The notes under the pieces are model-generated. The model did not search any database. It had not been told where the DNA came from and worked only from the letters and a program-made list of their open reading frames with translations. DNA of 9,774 bases. It comes from CAZTLI01 sp964614375 (GTDB taxonomy: Bacteria > Chloroflexota > Anaerolineae > Aggregatilineales > Phototrophicaceae). The stretch covers positions 1 to 9,774 of the forward strand of contig CAZTLI010000183.1 in the NCBI GenBank assembly GCA_964614375.1, written 5' to 3'. Of the stretch, positions 1-7,210 are shown piece by piece (position 1 is the stretch's first letter; each line of letters starts with the position of its first letter). Position numbers and translations under genes: made by a program.

Positions 1-716
1 TAGCCGAACATGATTTGTGGATATATGCCGAAATTGCTTTTCGTCATGCCGCTGTTGTGGCTTATCCCAGTGGCGAGGCCCTGGCCTATACAGGGCTGGC
101 GCGTGAGATGCAAGGCAAAGATGGGACGGAATGGGTCGAACAAGCCCTTGCCCTCGAACCGCTTAATCCGCAAGTGTTATATGTGGCAGGACTGCATTTA
201 CGCATACGTCAGGAATATCAGGCCAGCCGCAGCATGTTGATTCGTGCCGCGTCGCAAGCGCCCGATAACCCGGCTTTTTATGCGGAGATTGGCATGGCGA
301 GCCGTCTGCTTGGGGATTATCAACAAGCCGAACGCTGGTATCAGATGGCGGTCATTATTTCGGATTATGACCCGTTGTTTGTGCGGGCATTGTCGCTGTT
401 TTATGCCGAAGAAGCCTATGGAATTGACCCCCTCAATCCGCGCTTCGACCCCTATCAACCCGTTTCCGACGACCCGGATGTGCTGGCGGCTTATGGTTGG
501 ACATTGCACATGCAAGGCGATTCGCAGGCCGGACTGGTACAAATTGATGCCGCGCTTGCGATCAACCCGCAGCATCCGCGAGCGTTATATGAACGGGGAC
601 GCATTCTGCTGGAAAATGGCGACATCACGGGGGCGGCGGCGCTGTTTGAACAAGTTGCACGTTTGAACTCACCCTATGCCCATCTTGCGCGCCGCATCCT
701 CGACTCGATGGGCTAA
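1..716 (+). CDS. TPR-repeat protein, 5' end outside the window
   Basis: The reading frame is open from the first complete codon (bases 3-5) to a TAA at 714-716, so the gene begins upstream and only about 237 C-terminal residues are seen. The TTG at 15 and ATG at 10 are not convincing starts, because the protein sequence before base 15 continues in the same style. The visible part is a string of helical pairs of tetratricopeptide type: alternating small and aromatic residues followed by an Asp/Asn-Pro turn (for example ALEPLNPQ, ASQAPDNPAFYAEIG, ALAINPQHPRALYERG). At least four repeats can be picked out, with a less regular stretch around bases 415-480. There is no membrane segment in the visible part. 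TPR arrays bind other proteins; no enzymatic domain is seen. The next gene, encoding a membrane protein, starts 7 nt after the stop, so the two are probably cotranscribed and may work together. Partner and function are unknown. Confidence 0.85.
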   Translation, partial: AEHDLWIYAEIAFRHAAVVAYPSGEALAYTGLAREMQGKDGTEWVEQALALEPLNPQVLYVAGLHLRIRQEYQASRSMLIRAASQAPDNPAFYAEIGMASRLLGDYQQAERWYQMAVIISDYDPLFVRALSLFYAEEAYGIDPLNPRFDPYQPVSDDPDVLAAYGWTLHMQGDSQAGLVQIDAALAINPQHPRALYERGRILLENGDITGAAALFEQVARLNSPYAHLARRILDSMG

Positions 717-723
717 CGCCGGG

Positions 724-1620
724 ATGCGATTGTTACCGCTGCCGCTTCATCTGCCCGTGTTTCGCCTGGAAATGCGCCGGATACGCTGGGTGCAATCGTC
801 CCAAAATGTGCGTAATCACACGCTCCTCATTTTTGCCATTGTCATGCTGGTGAGTGTGCTGTTGTGGTTGGTGCTGGTGTTACCCCATCGCGGCTTAGTG
901 CGCGGATTTGTCGTCAGTGATACCGTGATTCGCACCTTATTTTTCTTCAGCATTGCTGCCAATTTGCTGCTCGATGTGCGCTGCTTGATGGTGACGGGCA
1001 CAGGCGGACAGTATGGGGCGACCTATTGGGACCTGGTGCAATTATCCCCACAACATACAACCGACATCGTGGCGTCGCTGCATAGTCTGGCTCAGGTGCA
1101 AATGTGGCGCATGACAGCGATTATTATCAGTATGCGAATTGCGCCTGTTGTGCTGCTGCTGCTTCACATGGTGATGGTTCCATACTGGACAAACACGAGT
1201 TATACCATGTTTGATAGTTTGATAGATGCCTTTCGTATAGAACCGTTGTTGACACTGGAACTGATGCTGGGATTTGTGTTGTTTTGGGCAGCTTTCACGC
1301 TCGAACCCTTGTGGCGTATGCGTGCCATGACTGCCGTCGCGCTGGCGGTGCGCGCCTATTTTGCCGATGGTATGGTGGTATTGCTGGTGGGGTCGGCTGT
1401 GACGGTAGGTCTCTGGATAGTGCAGGCTGTGATTTTTACCTTTATCCCCTTATTGGCCCTGTTTGTCGGTGGCATTTGGGGGAATGTCATTGGGCAATTT
1501 CTGGCAGTCACGATAGGCATCCTTTTGAGTATCCGCCTGATTTATGTGTTGTATCGCCGCTTGAAAAATACTGGTCTGCGGTATGCTGCTGGCGCGCTGT
1601 TCCGCGAACGCCAAACTTAA
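724..1620 (+). CDS. Polytopic membrane protein, ABC-2-type permease-like
   Basis: This is a 298-residue integral membrane protein. Hydrophobic segments lie at about residues 33-53, 67-83 and 133-152 and around 180-200, followed by three closely packed ones up to about residue 280, giving roughly seven in all. The short cytoplasmic-looking stretch ATYWDLVQLSP (about residues 99-109) resembles the 'TWD-L--L/T-P-L' segment between early helices of many ABC-2-type permease subunits, including those found next to TPR or ATPase genes in Chloroflexota. That resemblance is my basis for the tentative label, and no ATPase gene is visible in the window. The ATG at 724 was chosen because it follows the TPR stop by 7 nt. 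An in-frame start at 676 would lie inside the upstream gene, and ATG 772 remains possible. None has a good Shine-Dalgarno site, so translational coupling to the TPR gene is likely. Function unknown. Confidence 0.75.
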   Translation: MRLLPLPLHLPVFRLEMRRIRWVQSSQNVRNHTLLIFAIVMLVSVLLWLVLVLPHRGLVRGFVVSDTVIRTLFFFSIAANLLLDVRCLMVTGTGGQYGATYWDLVQLSPQHTTDIVASLHSLAQVQMWRMTAIIISMRIAPVVLLLLHMVMVPYWTNTSYTMFDSLIDAFRIEPLLTLELMLGFVLFWAAFTLEPLWRMRAMTAVALAVRAYFADGMVVLLVGSAVTVGLWIVQAVIFTFIPLLALFVGGIWGNVIGQFLAVTIGILLSIRLIYVLYRRLKNTGLRYAAGALFRERQT

Positions 1621-1627
1621 CTCCACG

Positions 1628-1657
1628 TTTACGGTCACTTTCCGCCTGTGATAGAAT
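1628..1657 (+). promoter_or_regulatory. Predicted sigma-70-type promoter with extended -10
   Basis: TTTACG (1628-1633) is a fair -35 match and TAGAAT (1652-1657) a good -10 match, with an 18-nt spacer. TG at 1649-1650 gives the extended -10 form TGnTAGAAT. The element sits in the only real gap on the left side (1621-1697), about 40 nt before the GTG of the jelly-roll gene, so it is well placed to drive that gene and mtaB. The same core, CCTGTGATA followed by G or C and AATG, recurs at 3739-3752, which supports its being a genuine promoter in this genome. It is predicted from sequence only. Confidence 0.6.
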
Positions 1658-1683
1658 GCGCCGCGAACAAGGTTGCTAAATAT

Positions 1684-1689
1684 AGAGGA
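1684..1689 (+). promoter_or_regulatory. Ribosome binding site for the jelly-roll gene
   Basis: AGAGGA lies 8 nt before the GTG at 1698 and decides that start. No ATG or TTG in the same frame has comparable support. Confidence 0.65.
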
Positions 1690-1697
1690 ATTCAAGC

Positions 1698-2468
1698 GTG
1701 CGAAAGTGGTTGGTGCTTTTGGGGTTGGTGGCGCTGTTCATCGCGTTGGTTGTGCTGAACGACGCAATCATCAATTGGCGCTATGTGGTGACAGGTGAAC
1801 CGGGCGCTGTGTTGTATGTGGGCACATTTGACGGCTTCAGCGACGAATGGGAACAGTATCAGGGACGTGTAGAGGCCGAAATCACGGGTGGCGTTATCCG
1901 CCTCACCGCAGAAGACGTGGAACAGATTCCCTACTCAGCGGCGATGCCCAATTTTGCGGACTTTGACCTGCGTGTCGAAACGCGCGCTGTCGCTGGCCCG
2001 GTGAATAATGGCTATGGCGTCGTCTTTCGCCTGTTCGACAATCAGAATCAGTACATTTTCCTGATTAGCAGCGATGGCTACTATCAGGTGGTGCGGCGCG
2101 TAAATGGTGTTGACCATCGTGTCAGTGATTGGATACGCACGCCGATTATTCATCAAGGTATTGGCGCGACCAATACCGTTCGCGTGGTGGGTGTGGGCAA
2201 TCGCTTCTGGTTTTACATTAACGACCAACCTGTGCGGCTGTGTATTCCGAATGACCCGGATGGCGAAAGCACCTATTTCAATATCCGTGAAGAATGTGTC
2301 GAAGGCACAATGCAAGATGTGTTGATAGATGATGCGCTGCCTGTAGGTCGTGTGGGTGTGGTTGTGCGGACATTGAATGAACCCGGCGTGGTCGTCGAAT
2401 TTGATAATCTCGTGGTGTATGGCGCTGCGCCACCTGATGCGGAAGCGGGAGGTACAGGTGATGGATAA
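1698..2468 (+). CDS. Membrane-anchored jelly-roll (LamG / DUF1080-like) protein
   Basis: This 256-residue protein starts with GTG and has a good Shine-Dalgarno site. Residues 4-21 form a hydrophobic segment after MRK, acting as a signal anchor or uncleaved signal; there is no lipobox cysteine. From about residue 38 to 240 it reads as a single beta-rich domain: a 'DGFSDEWEQYQG' opening, an aromatic-rich core (YGVVFRLFDNQNQYIFLISSDGYYQVVRR), 'NTVRVVGVGNRFWFYIND', and a final 'GRVGVVVRT...VVVEFDNLVVYG' strand pair. This is the pattern of concanavalin-A-like jelly-roll domains (LamG or 3-keto-disaccharide hydrolase/DUF1080 type), usually carbohydrate- or surface-binding. Cys182 and Cys200 flank an inserted loop (about 182-205) and could form a disulfide outside the cell. 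The C-terminal tail (about 243-256) is Gly/Ala/Asp-rich. The gene overlaps mtaB by 8 nt. No catalytic residues can be assigned, and the ligand is unknown. Confidence 0.8.
   Translation: MRKWLVLLGLVALFIALVVLNDAIINWRYVVTGEPGAVLYVGTFDGFSDEWEQYQGRVEAEITGGVIRLTAEDVEQIPYSAAMPNFADFDLRVETRAVAGPVNNGYGVVFRLFDNQNQYIFLISSDGYYQVVRRVNGVDHRVSDWIRTPIIHQGIGATNTVRVVGVGNRFWFYINDQPVRLCIPNDPDGESTYFNIREECVEGTMQDVLIDDALPVGRVGVVVRTLNEPGVVVEFDNLVVYGAAPPDAEAGGTGDG
2448..2452 (+). promoter_or_regulatory. Ribosome binding site for mtaB inside the upstream gene
   Basis: GGAGG lies 8 nt before ATG 2461 and within the last codons of the jelly-roll gene. It supports ATG 2461 over the upstream in-frame ATG at 2377. The adjacent GTG at 2458 would add only one residue and cannot be excluded. 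Confidence 0.65.
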
Positions 2469-3753
2469 ATTGCGTGTCCACTTGCGGATGCTGGGTTGTC
2501 GCCTCAATCAAAGCGAGATTGACAGGATGGCGCGCCAGTTCACCGCACAGGGACATGAAATCGTAGATGACCCGGCATTGGCGGATACTGTGGTGGTCAA
2601 TACCTGTGCAGTGACAAATGAAGCCACACGCAGCAGTCGCAAGCTCATCCGTGAATTGAATCGCGCCAACTCGTCTGCCAACATCACCGTCACGGGTTGT
2701 TATGCCCAGATTGCGCCGGATGACATTGCTGTTTTGCCCGGTGTGAACACGGTCATAGATAATCACGGCAAAGATACGCTGGTGTCACAAATCACAGGCG
2801 TCACTGTCGAAGATTTTGACCATGAACCGCTGTCGCGAGATCGTGTGCCCGGTGTGTTGGGGCGCACCCGTGCATTCATCAAGGTGCAAGATGGCTGCGA
2901 TAATGCCTGTACATTTTGTATCACGACAGTCGCGCGCGGGCGTGGTCGCAGCCGCCCGGTTAACGATGTGGTGGCTGAGATTCGCTATCTGCACCACATC
3001 GGACATCAAGAGGCGGTGTTGACCGGTGTGCATCTCGGCAGTTATGGGCATGAGTCGGGCAATCCCGCCGGCCTGGTCCAGCTCATACAGGCGATTTTAG
3101 CGGATACCGATATACCCCGCCTGCGTTTGTCGTCGCTTGAACCCTGGGATTTATCAGCGGGATTCTTTGATTTGTGGGAAAACCCGCGCCTGTGCCGTCA
3201 TTTGCATTTGCCGCTGCAAAGTGGTTGTGATGCCACGCTGCGCCGGATGCGCCGCCATACCAGTCAAGCAGAATTTCGGGCGCTCGTCACGGCTGCCCGC
3301 GCACAGATTCCCGGTCTGAGTATCACGACAGATGTGATTGTCGGTTTTCCGGGCGAGACCGATGATGAATTCGCCGCCAGCGAAGCCTTTATTTGCGAGA
3401 TGGATTTTGCCGGGATGCACATCTTCCGCTACAGCACGCGCGAAGGCACGCCCGCCGCCCGGATGCAGGGGCAGGTTGCTAATCGCATCAAGAAAGCGCG
3501 CAGCGCCCGATTACATGCCCTCGCTGCCGAATGTGAGCAGCGTTTTTTGGCGCAATTCGTGGGGCAATCGCTGCCTGTACTGTGGGAACAGGTCATCGGC
3601 GCGACAGAACAGGGCTTTGTCAACGTGGGTTATACCGATAATTACATCCGTACACGCTGCATCCATCCGCGCCCGTTAACCAATCATTTAACTCAAGCCA
3701 CGATGGAATCGCGCGAAGAGGGGCAGTTATGGGCGCAACCTGTGATACAATGA
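2461..3753 (+). CDS. mtaB: tRNA t6A37 methylthiotransferase MtaB
   Basis: This radical-SAM enzyme adds a methylthio group to N6-threonylcarbamoyladenosine at position 37 of ANN-decoding tRNAs, giving ms2t6A. It has 430 residues, typical for the family. The N-terminal UPF0004 domain carries the three cysteines for the auxiliary 4Fe-4S cluster: Cys13 (MLGCRLNQSE), Cys49 (VNTCAVT) and Cys80 (TGCYAQ). The radical-SAM CxxxCxxC motif is GCDNACTFC (Cys146, Cys150, Cys153). Family landmarks follow: LTGVHLGSYG, LRLSSLEPWD, HLHLPLQSG and TTDVIVGFPGET. A short TRAM-like region forms the C-terminus. MtaB is favoured over MiaB by the LGCRLNQSE start and the SSLEPWD stretch; RimO is unlikely because the Cys-domain signatures differ. 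It overlaps the jelly-roll gene by 8 nt. Its stop codon overlaps the -10 element proposed for the next unit. Confidence 0.93.
   Translation: MDKLRVHLRMLGCRLNQSEIDRMARQFTAQGHEIVDDPALADTVVVNTCAVTNEATRSSRKLIRELNRANSSANITVTGCYAQIAPDDIAVLPGVNTVIDNHGKDTLVSQITGVTVEDFDHEPLSRDRVPGVLGRTRAFIKVQDGCDNACTFCITTVARGRGRSRPVNDVVAEIRYLHHIGHQEAVLTGVHLGSYGHESGNPAGLVQLIQAILADTDIPRLRLSSLEPWDLSAGFFDLWENPRLCRHLHLPLQSGCDATLRRMRRHTSQAEFRALVTAARAQIPGLSITTDVIVGFPGETDDEFAASEAFICEMDFAGMHIFRYSTREGTPAARMQGQVANRIKKARSARLHALAAECEQRFLAQFVGQSLPVLWEQVIGATEQGFVNVGYTDNYIRTRCIHPRPLTNHLTQATMESREEGQLWAQPVIQ
3743..3751 (+). promoter_or_regulatory. Predicted extended -10 promoter for yqeY-pgpH-ybeY-dgkA
   Basis: TG (3743-3744), one base, then TACAAT (3746-3751) forms an extended -10 element. 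Its last T is also the first base of the mtaB stop codon. No convincing -35 box lies 16-18 nt upstream, as is common for extended -10 promoters. The wider sequence at 3739-3752 matches the promoter at 1645-1658 at nearly every base. Transcription would begin near 3757-3760. Read-through from the mtaB transcript is also possible. Confidence 0.5.
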
Positions 3754-3764
3754 TGTTGTATGGT

Positions 3765-3769
3765 GGAGG
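3765..3769 (+). promoter_or_regulatory. Probable ribosome binding site for yqeY, unusually far from the start
   Basis: GGAGG is the only strong Shine-Dalgarno match here, but it is 14 nt before ATG 3784, longer than the usual 5-9 nt. It lies after the alternative ATG 3760, so it can only serve the downstream start. Confidence 0.4.
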
Positions 3770-3783
3770 CTAAAAGACGCATT

Positions 3784-4233
3784 ATGAATGACCCCAGACC
3801 CGCATTGCAAACGGCGTTGAAAGACGCGATGAAAGCCAAAGACAATACTCGCCGTGATGTGATTCGCATGGCGCTGAATGCGATTAAACAGGTGGAAATC
3901 GACACGCAAAAAGAGGTGAGTGCCGAATCTGCGCTGGACATCCTGCAAAAAGAGGCCAAAAAACGCCGCGAGTCGATAGATGAGCTGGAAAAAGCGGGAC
4001 GGTCTGAAAGCGCCGCGCAGGAACAAACAGAACTCTCAATTCTCGAATCATTCTTGCCACAGCCGTTATCCCGCGAGGAAATCGCCACACTTGCACAAAA
4101 CGCTATTCAGCAGACGGGCGCGACCACGTCCAAGGATATGGGTAAAATCATGGGTGTGTTGATGCCGAAGTTGAAAGGGCAAGCCGATGGTAAACTGGTC
4201 AACGACGTGGTTCGCGAGTTGTTGGGTAATTAA
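3784..4233 (+). CDS. yqeY: GatB/YqeY domain protein
   Basis: This 149-residue soluble, helical protein belongs to the YqeY family, whose members are normally close to 148 residues. The opening (LKDAMKAKDNTRRDVIRMALNAIKQVEID) is the typical YqeY N-terminus. It is followed by the charged helical region (LQKEAKKRRESIDELEKAGR) and the ESFLPQPLSREEI hinge leading to the C-terminal GatB-tail-like domain ending in KLVNDVVRELLGN. The C-terminal domain resembles the tRNA-binding tail of GatB, the Glu/Asp-tRNA amidotransferase subunit. YqeY's own biochemical role is not established. ATG 3784 was chosen because it gives the family's standard length and alignment. ATG 3760 would add eight residues and would be almost leaderless if the predicted promoter is right. 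The gene stops 2 nt before pgpH. Confidence 0.88.
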   Translation: MNDPRPALQTALKDAMKAKDNTRRDVIRMALNAIKQVEIDTQKEVSAESALDILQKEAKKRRESIDELEKAGRSESAAQEQTELSILESFLPQPLSREEIATLAQNAIQQTGATTSKDMGKIMGVLMPKLKGQADGKLVNDVVRELLGN

Positions 4234-4235
4234 CC

Positions 4236-6725
4236 ATGATTGACCGCTTTGCGGCACTGCTGGAGCGCCAATTTCGTATTCCCCCGGAACAAACTGACCG
4301 CATCTTGCGGCGAGCCTTAGTCGGGTTGGCGGCGACGATTTTTGTGCTCATCGCCACGCTGATTGTGGCGTTTGATGATGTATTTACCGGACGCAGCAAC
4401 ATTTCATCGCTGCAAATCGGGCAAGCCGCACCTGTGGATATTACTGCCCCGCGCGCAGTGACATTTACCAGCACCGTGCTTACGGAGCGTCGCCGGGACG
4501 AAGCGCGTCAAGCCACGCCTGACTTATATGATTCGCCTGACCCGCGCGTGGCAGGGCAGCGCCTCGACCTCGCGCGCCAGATTTTGGATTACATCGAGAA
4601 TGTGCGCCAGGATGATTTTGCCACCCGTGACCAGCGTGAGCAAGACCTGGGGTATATTACCGCCTTGAGCCTGAGCGATTCTGTTATTCAGACCATTCTG
4701 GATATGGATGATGAAGAGTGGCGCGCGATTGATGCCGAAATTATCAATGTGCTTACGCTCGTCATGCGGCAAATCATCACCGAAAACGATATTCCGACTG
4801 TTCGTAATCAACTGCCGCTTCAAGTGAGCCGCCCATTTAACGCCCAGGAGAATTTGGTGATTGTGTCGATTGTTGGCGGTCTCCTTCGCCCGAATACATT
4901 TGTCGATTTACAGGCGACAGAAGACGCGCGTGCAGAAGCCGCGGCAGCGGTTGGCGACGTGCAAATCAGCTTCGCGCGTGGCGAAATGGTCGTGCCTGCG
5001 GGCACGGTGATTGATGATGCCGATTATGAGGCGCTAGAACATATCGGGCTGCTGACATCGCCAGACCGCCGTCTCGAAGAGACCGTACAGGCATGGTTAG
5101 CAAGTATTGTGTCGATGGTGGTGATCGGCCTGTATATTGTGCGGTTTGCGCCGCAACTGGTCTATATCCAACCGCGTTTGCTGGTGCTGCTGGCAGGGTT
5201 ATTCTTGATGCTGCTGCTCGGTGTCCGCTTATTTGGCTTTACCGGGCAAATTTATTTGTATCCGACGACGGCGCTGGCGCTGTTGTATGTGGTAATAGCT
5301 GGCCCGGAAGTTGCTGTCATTGGCAGTCTGGCATTGGCGCTGCTTGTCGGGTTGATGGCAGATAATTCGCTGGAAATTGCGACGATGGTCGCGGCAGGAG
5401 GTATCATCGGCACGCTCACGCTGCGGCGCCTGGACCGGGTGAGCAGTTATTTCTTTGCCGGGGTCATTGTCGGTGTGGTGAATGCCGCGGTGGTGGCGAT
5501 TTTCTCTATCGGCGCGCCTGTAACCACGAATGCGCCCGACATCAGTAGTAAACTATTTTCGAGTTTACTCAATGGGGGGATATTTGTTCCAGGGACGGCA
5601 TTTGCCAGCGTGTATATCGTCACGCTGCTGTTTAATCTGCCGACAAGCCAGAAACTGTCTGAATTGAGCCAGCCGAGTCAACCCCTGTTGCAGCGTCTGC
5701 TGCGGGAAGCGCCCGGCACCTATCAGCACTCCCTGCAAGTGGCTAATTTGAGTGAGCAGGCGGCGAATGCCATTGGCGCGGATTCTAATCTCGTGCATGT
5801 GGCCGCTTTGTATCATGACATCGGCAAAATGCTGAATCCGGCCTTTTTTGTCGAAAACCAACAGAATATGGGCAATCCACACGACATCATTAACGATCCC
5901 TATCGCAGTGCCGACATCATCATCCGCCATGTGACGGATGGTGACGACATGGCGAAACAGTATCGCCTACCGCAGCGCATTCGTGACTTTATTCGTGAGC
6001 ATCATGGCACACAACAGGTATATGTTTTTTACAAGCAGGCAGTGAATCAAGCAGGCGGTGACGAAACCGCCGTAGACTTGACCGAGTTCACGTATCCCGG
6101 CCCTAAACCGCGCAGCCGCGAGACCGCTTTGCTGATGATCGCGGATAGCTGCGAAAGTGCCGCCCGTGCTATGAAACCGACCAATAAGCAGCAAATCGTC
6201 GATCTGGTGCATAATCTTATTGAGACCAAGCGTGTACAGGGACAGCTTGATGAGTCGCATCTGACATTGAACGATTTGAAAGCCATCGAAAAGATTATGG
6301 TCGATATGCTGCAAGCGGTATATCACCCGCGGATTGATTACGACGAGGCCATCACGCGCAAAGCGGTGAAGGATGCGACATCGCCGAAATCGCCGCGCAC
6401 GCCACCCTCCCCCACACCAAAAGTCGAGACGCGCACCATGCCCGCCGCACCAAAAGAGGGCGAAACGGGTCGCTTGTCAGGTGAAGTCAAACGGACAACG
6501 CAGTCCGCGCCATCGACAAAGCCTGTGGATAAAGAACCTAAAGCACCGCCTCCAGCGCGCGCCGTCCCGGAGGTGGCTGCTGACGATGACGACTCGCCGC
6601 TGCCGGACGTGCCACCGCTGCCGCGTGCGGGCGAGAATCGCGCCAATAACCGCGACAATGGGCATGCCGATGATCAATCAGATGCGAAGGAACAATCCAC
6701 ACCCGATAAGACTGGAGACTCATGA
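4236..6725 (+). CDS. pgpH: 7TM-HD cyclic-di-AMP phosphodiesterase (PgpH family)
   Basis: Members of this family hydrolyse the second messenger c-di-AMP to pApA at the inner face of the membrane. The protein has 829 residues. Its architecture is an N-terminal membrane helix (about 27-46), an extracytoplasmic 7TMR-HDED domain (about 55-280), a multi-helix membrane region (about 285-470), and a cytoplasmic HD domain (about 480-700). The HD metal ligands are present: His498 (TYQHSLQV), His527-Asp528 (YHDIGKM), His565 (IIRHVTDG), His589/His590 (REHHGT) and Asp637 (ADSCESAARAM). The LLREAPGTYQHS approach is characteristic of PgpH/YqfF. Residues after about 710 form a Pro/Thr/Lys/Asp-rich tail of about 120 residues that family members of about 700 residues lack. 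The gene starts 2 nt after yqeY with no clear Shine-Dalgarno site, suggesting translational coupling, and overlaps ybeY by 4 nt. The c-di-AMP role is inferred from family and intact ligands. Confidence 0.9.
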   Translation: MIDRFAALLERQFRIPPEQTDRILRRALVGLAATIFVLIATLIVAFDDVFTGRSNISSLQIGQAAPVDITAPRAVTFTSTVLTERRRDEARQATPDLYDSPDPRVAGQRLDLARQILDYIENVRQDDFATRDQREQDLGYITALSLSDSVIQTILDMDDEEWRAIDAEIINVLTLVMRQIITENDIPTVRNQLPLQVSRPFNAQENLVIVSIVGGLLRPNTFVDLQATEDARAEAAAAVGDVQISFARGEMVVPAGTVIDDADYEALEHIGLLTSPDRRLEETVQAWLASIVSMVVIGLYIVRFAPQLVYIQPRLLVLLAGLFLMLLLGVRLFGFTGQIYLYPTTALALLYVVIAGPEVAVIGSLALALLVGLMADNSLEIATMVAAGGIIGTLTLRRLDRVSSYFFAGVIVGVVNAAVVAIFSIGAPVTTNAPDISSKLFSSLLNGGIFVPGTAFASVYIVTLLFNLPTSQKLSELSQPSQPLLQRLLREAPGTYQHSLQVANLSEQAANAIGADSNLVHVAALYHDIGKMLNPAFFVENQQNMGNPHDIINDPYRSADIIIRHVTDGDDMAKQYRLPQRIRDFIREHHGTQQVYVFYKQAVNQAGGDETAVDLTEFTYPGPKPRSRETALLMIADSCESAARAMKPTNKQQIVDLVHNLIETKRVQGQLDESHLTLNDLKAIEKIMVDMLQAVYHPRIDYDEAITRKAVKDATSPKSPRTPPSPTPKVETRTMPAAPKEGETGRLSGEVKRTTQSAPSTKPVDKEPKAPPPARAVPEVAADDDDSPLPDVPPLPRAGENRANNRDNGHADDQSDAKEQSTPDKTGDS
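6714..6717 (+). promoter_or_regulatory. Ribosome binding site for ybeY
   Basis: GGAG lies 4 nt before ATG 6722, within the last codons of pgpH. This spacing is slightly short but supports the ATGA overlap start. Confidence 0.45.
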
Positions 6726-7210
6726 CATACTTAATTGAAGTCCACAATGAACATGGTTATGTCTTGAATCAACAACGGTTGAAAACAGCGGCGACAGTGG
6801 TTTTATCGCGCCACAATATCCAATCTGGAACAAGTGTCGGCATTGTGATCGAGACCAATCAAGCCGTTGCGAATTTGAACAAGCAATACCGCGCGATTGA
6901 TGCCCCGACAGACGTATTGACTTTTCCTGCCGAAGCGCCGCCTGTTATCGACCCGGATGAAGCCCCTTATCTAGGGGACATCATCATCGCGTTTGCCTAT
7001 GCCCGGTCACAGGCCGAACGTTTAGGTCACACTGTCGAAGACAATCTGGTCTTGTTGGTTGTGCATGGGACCTTGCATCTGCTGGGGTATGATCACGATA
7101 CACCCGATGACCGCAGCGCGATGTGGACGGCGCAGGAAGCCGCCCTACGAACATTAGGGGTTTCCCCTGACATTGTGCCCGCGCTGGAAGAGGAATCGTA
7201 TGGGGAGTAA
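6722..7210 (+). CDS. ybeY: Endoribonuclease YbeY
   Basis: YbeY is a zinc-dependent single-strand endoribonuclease involved in 16S rRNA 3'-end maturation and ribosome quality control. This protein has 162 residues, standard for the family. The metal-binding motif HGTLHLLGYDH is complete, with His115, His119 and His125 as ligands. The substrate-cleft segment DAPTDVLTFPAEAP and the strand YLGDIIIAF before it are also typical. The start ATG overlaps the pgpH stop as ATGA, so translation is probably coupled. The next gene begins 11 nt before this one ends. The neighbourhood of pgpH on one side and a dgkA-type kinase on the other is a familiar setting for ybeY. Confidence 0.95.
   Translation: MTYLIEVHNEHGYVLNQQRLKTAATVVLSRHNIQSGTSVGIVIETNQAVANLNKQYRAIDAPTDVLTFPAEAPPVIDPDEAPYLGDIIIAFAYARSQAERLGHTVEDNLVLLVVHGTLHLLGYDHDTPDDRSAMWTAQEAALRTLGVSPDIVPALEEESYGE
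7188..7194 (+). promoter_or_regulatory. Ribosome binding site for dgkA
   Basis: AAGAGGA lies 5 nt before ATG 7200, inside the ybeY coding region. It fixes the 11-nt overlap start rather than the in-frame alternative at 7173. Confidence 0.55.

Noticed and set aside
198..575. Minus-strand open frame of 125 codons inside the TPR gene
   Set aside because: It lies wholly antisense to a protein with clear repeat pattern. Its translation is low-complexity with no recognisable motif.
676..723. Earlier start for the membrane protein at 676
   Set aside because: It lies inside the TPR coding region and adds non-hydrophobic, unconserved-looking residues. ATG 724 just after the stop is simpler.
1597..1620. 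Short inverted repeat GTTC-CGC-GAAC before the stop at 1620 as a terminator
   Set aside because: The stem is only four base pairs, it lies inside the coding region, and no T-run follows.
2377..2460. Longer mtaB starting at ATG 2377
   Set aside because: It would overlap the jelly-roll gene by 92 nt and add 28 residues with no family match. GGAGG at 2448-2452 and the MxxLRVHLRMLGC opening support ATG 2461.
1935..2766. Two overlapping minus-strand open frames (1935-2507 and 2278-2766)
   Set aside because: They are antisense to the jelly-roll gene and mtaB, and their His/Arg/Ile-rich composition is typical of shadow frames.
6338..6747. Several open frames on both strands over the pgpH C-terminal tail (such as 6338-6658 minus and 6373-6738 plus)
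   Set aside because: GC-rich, Pro/Arg-coding repeats produce long frames by chance. The pgpH frame continues through to the ATGA junction with ybeY.
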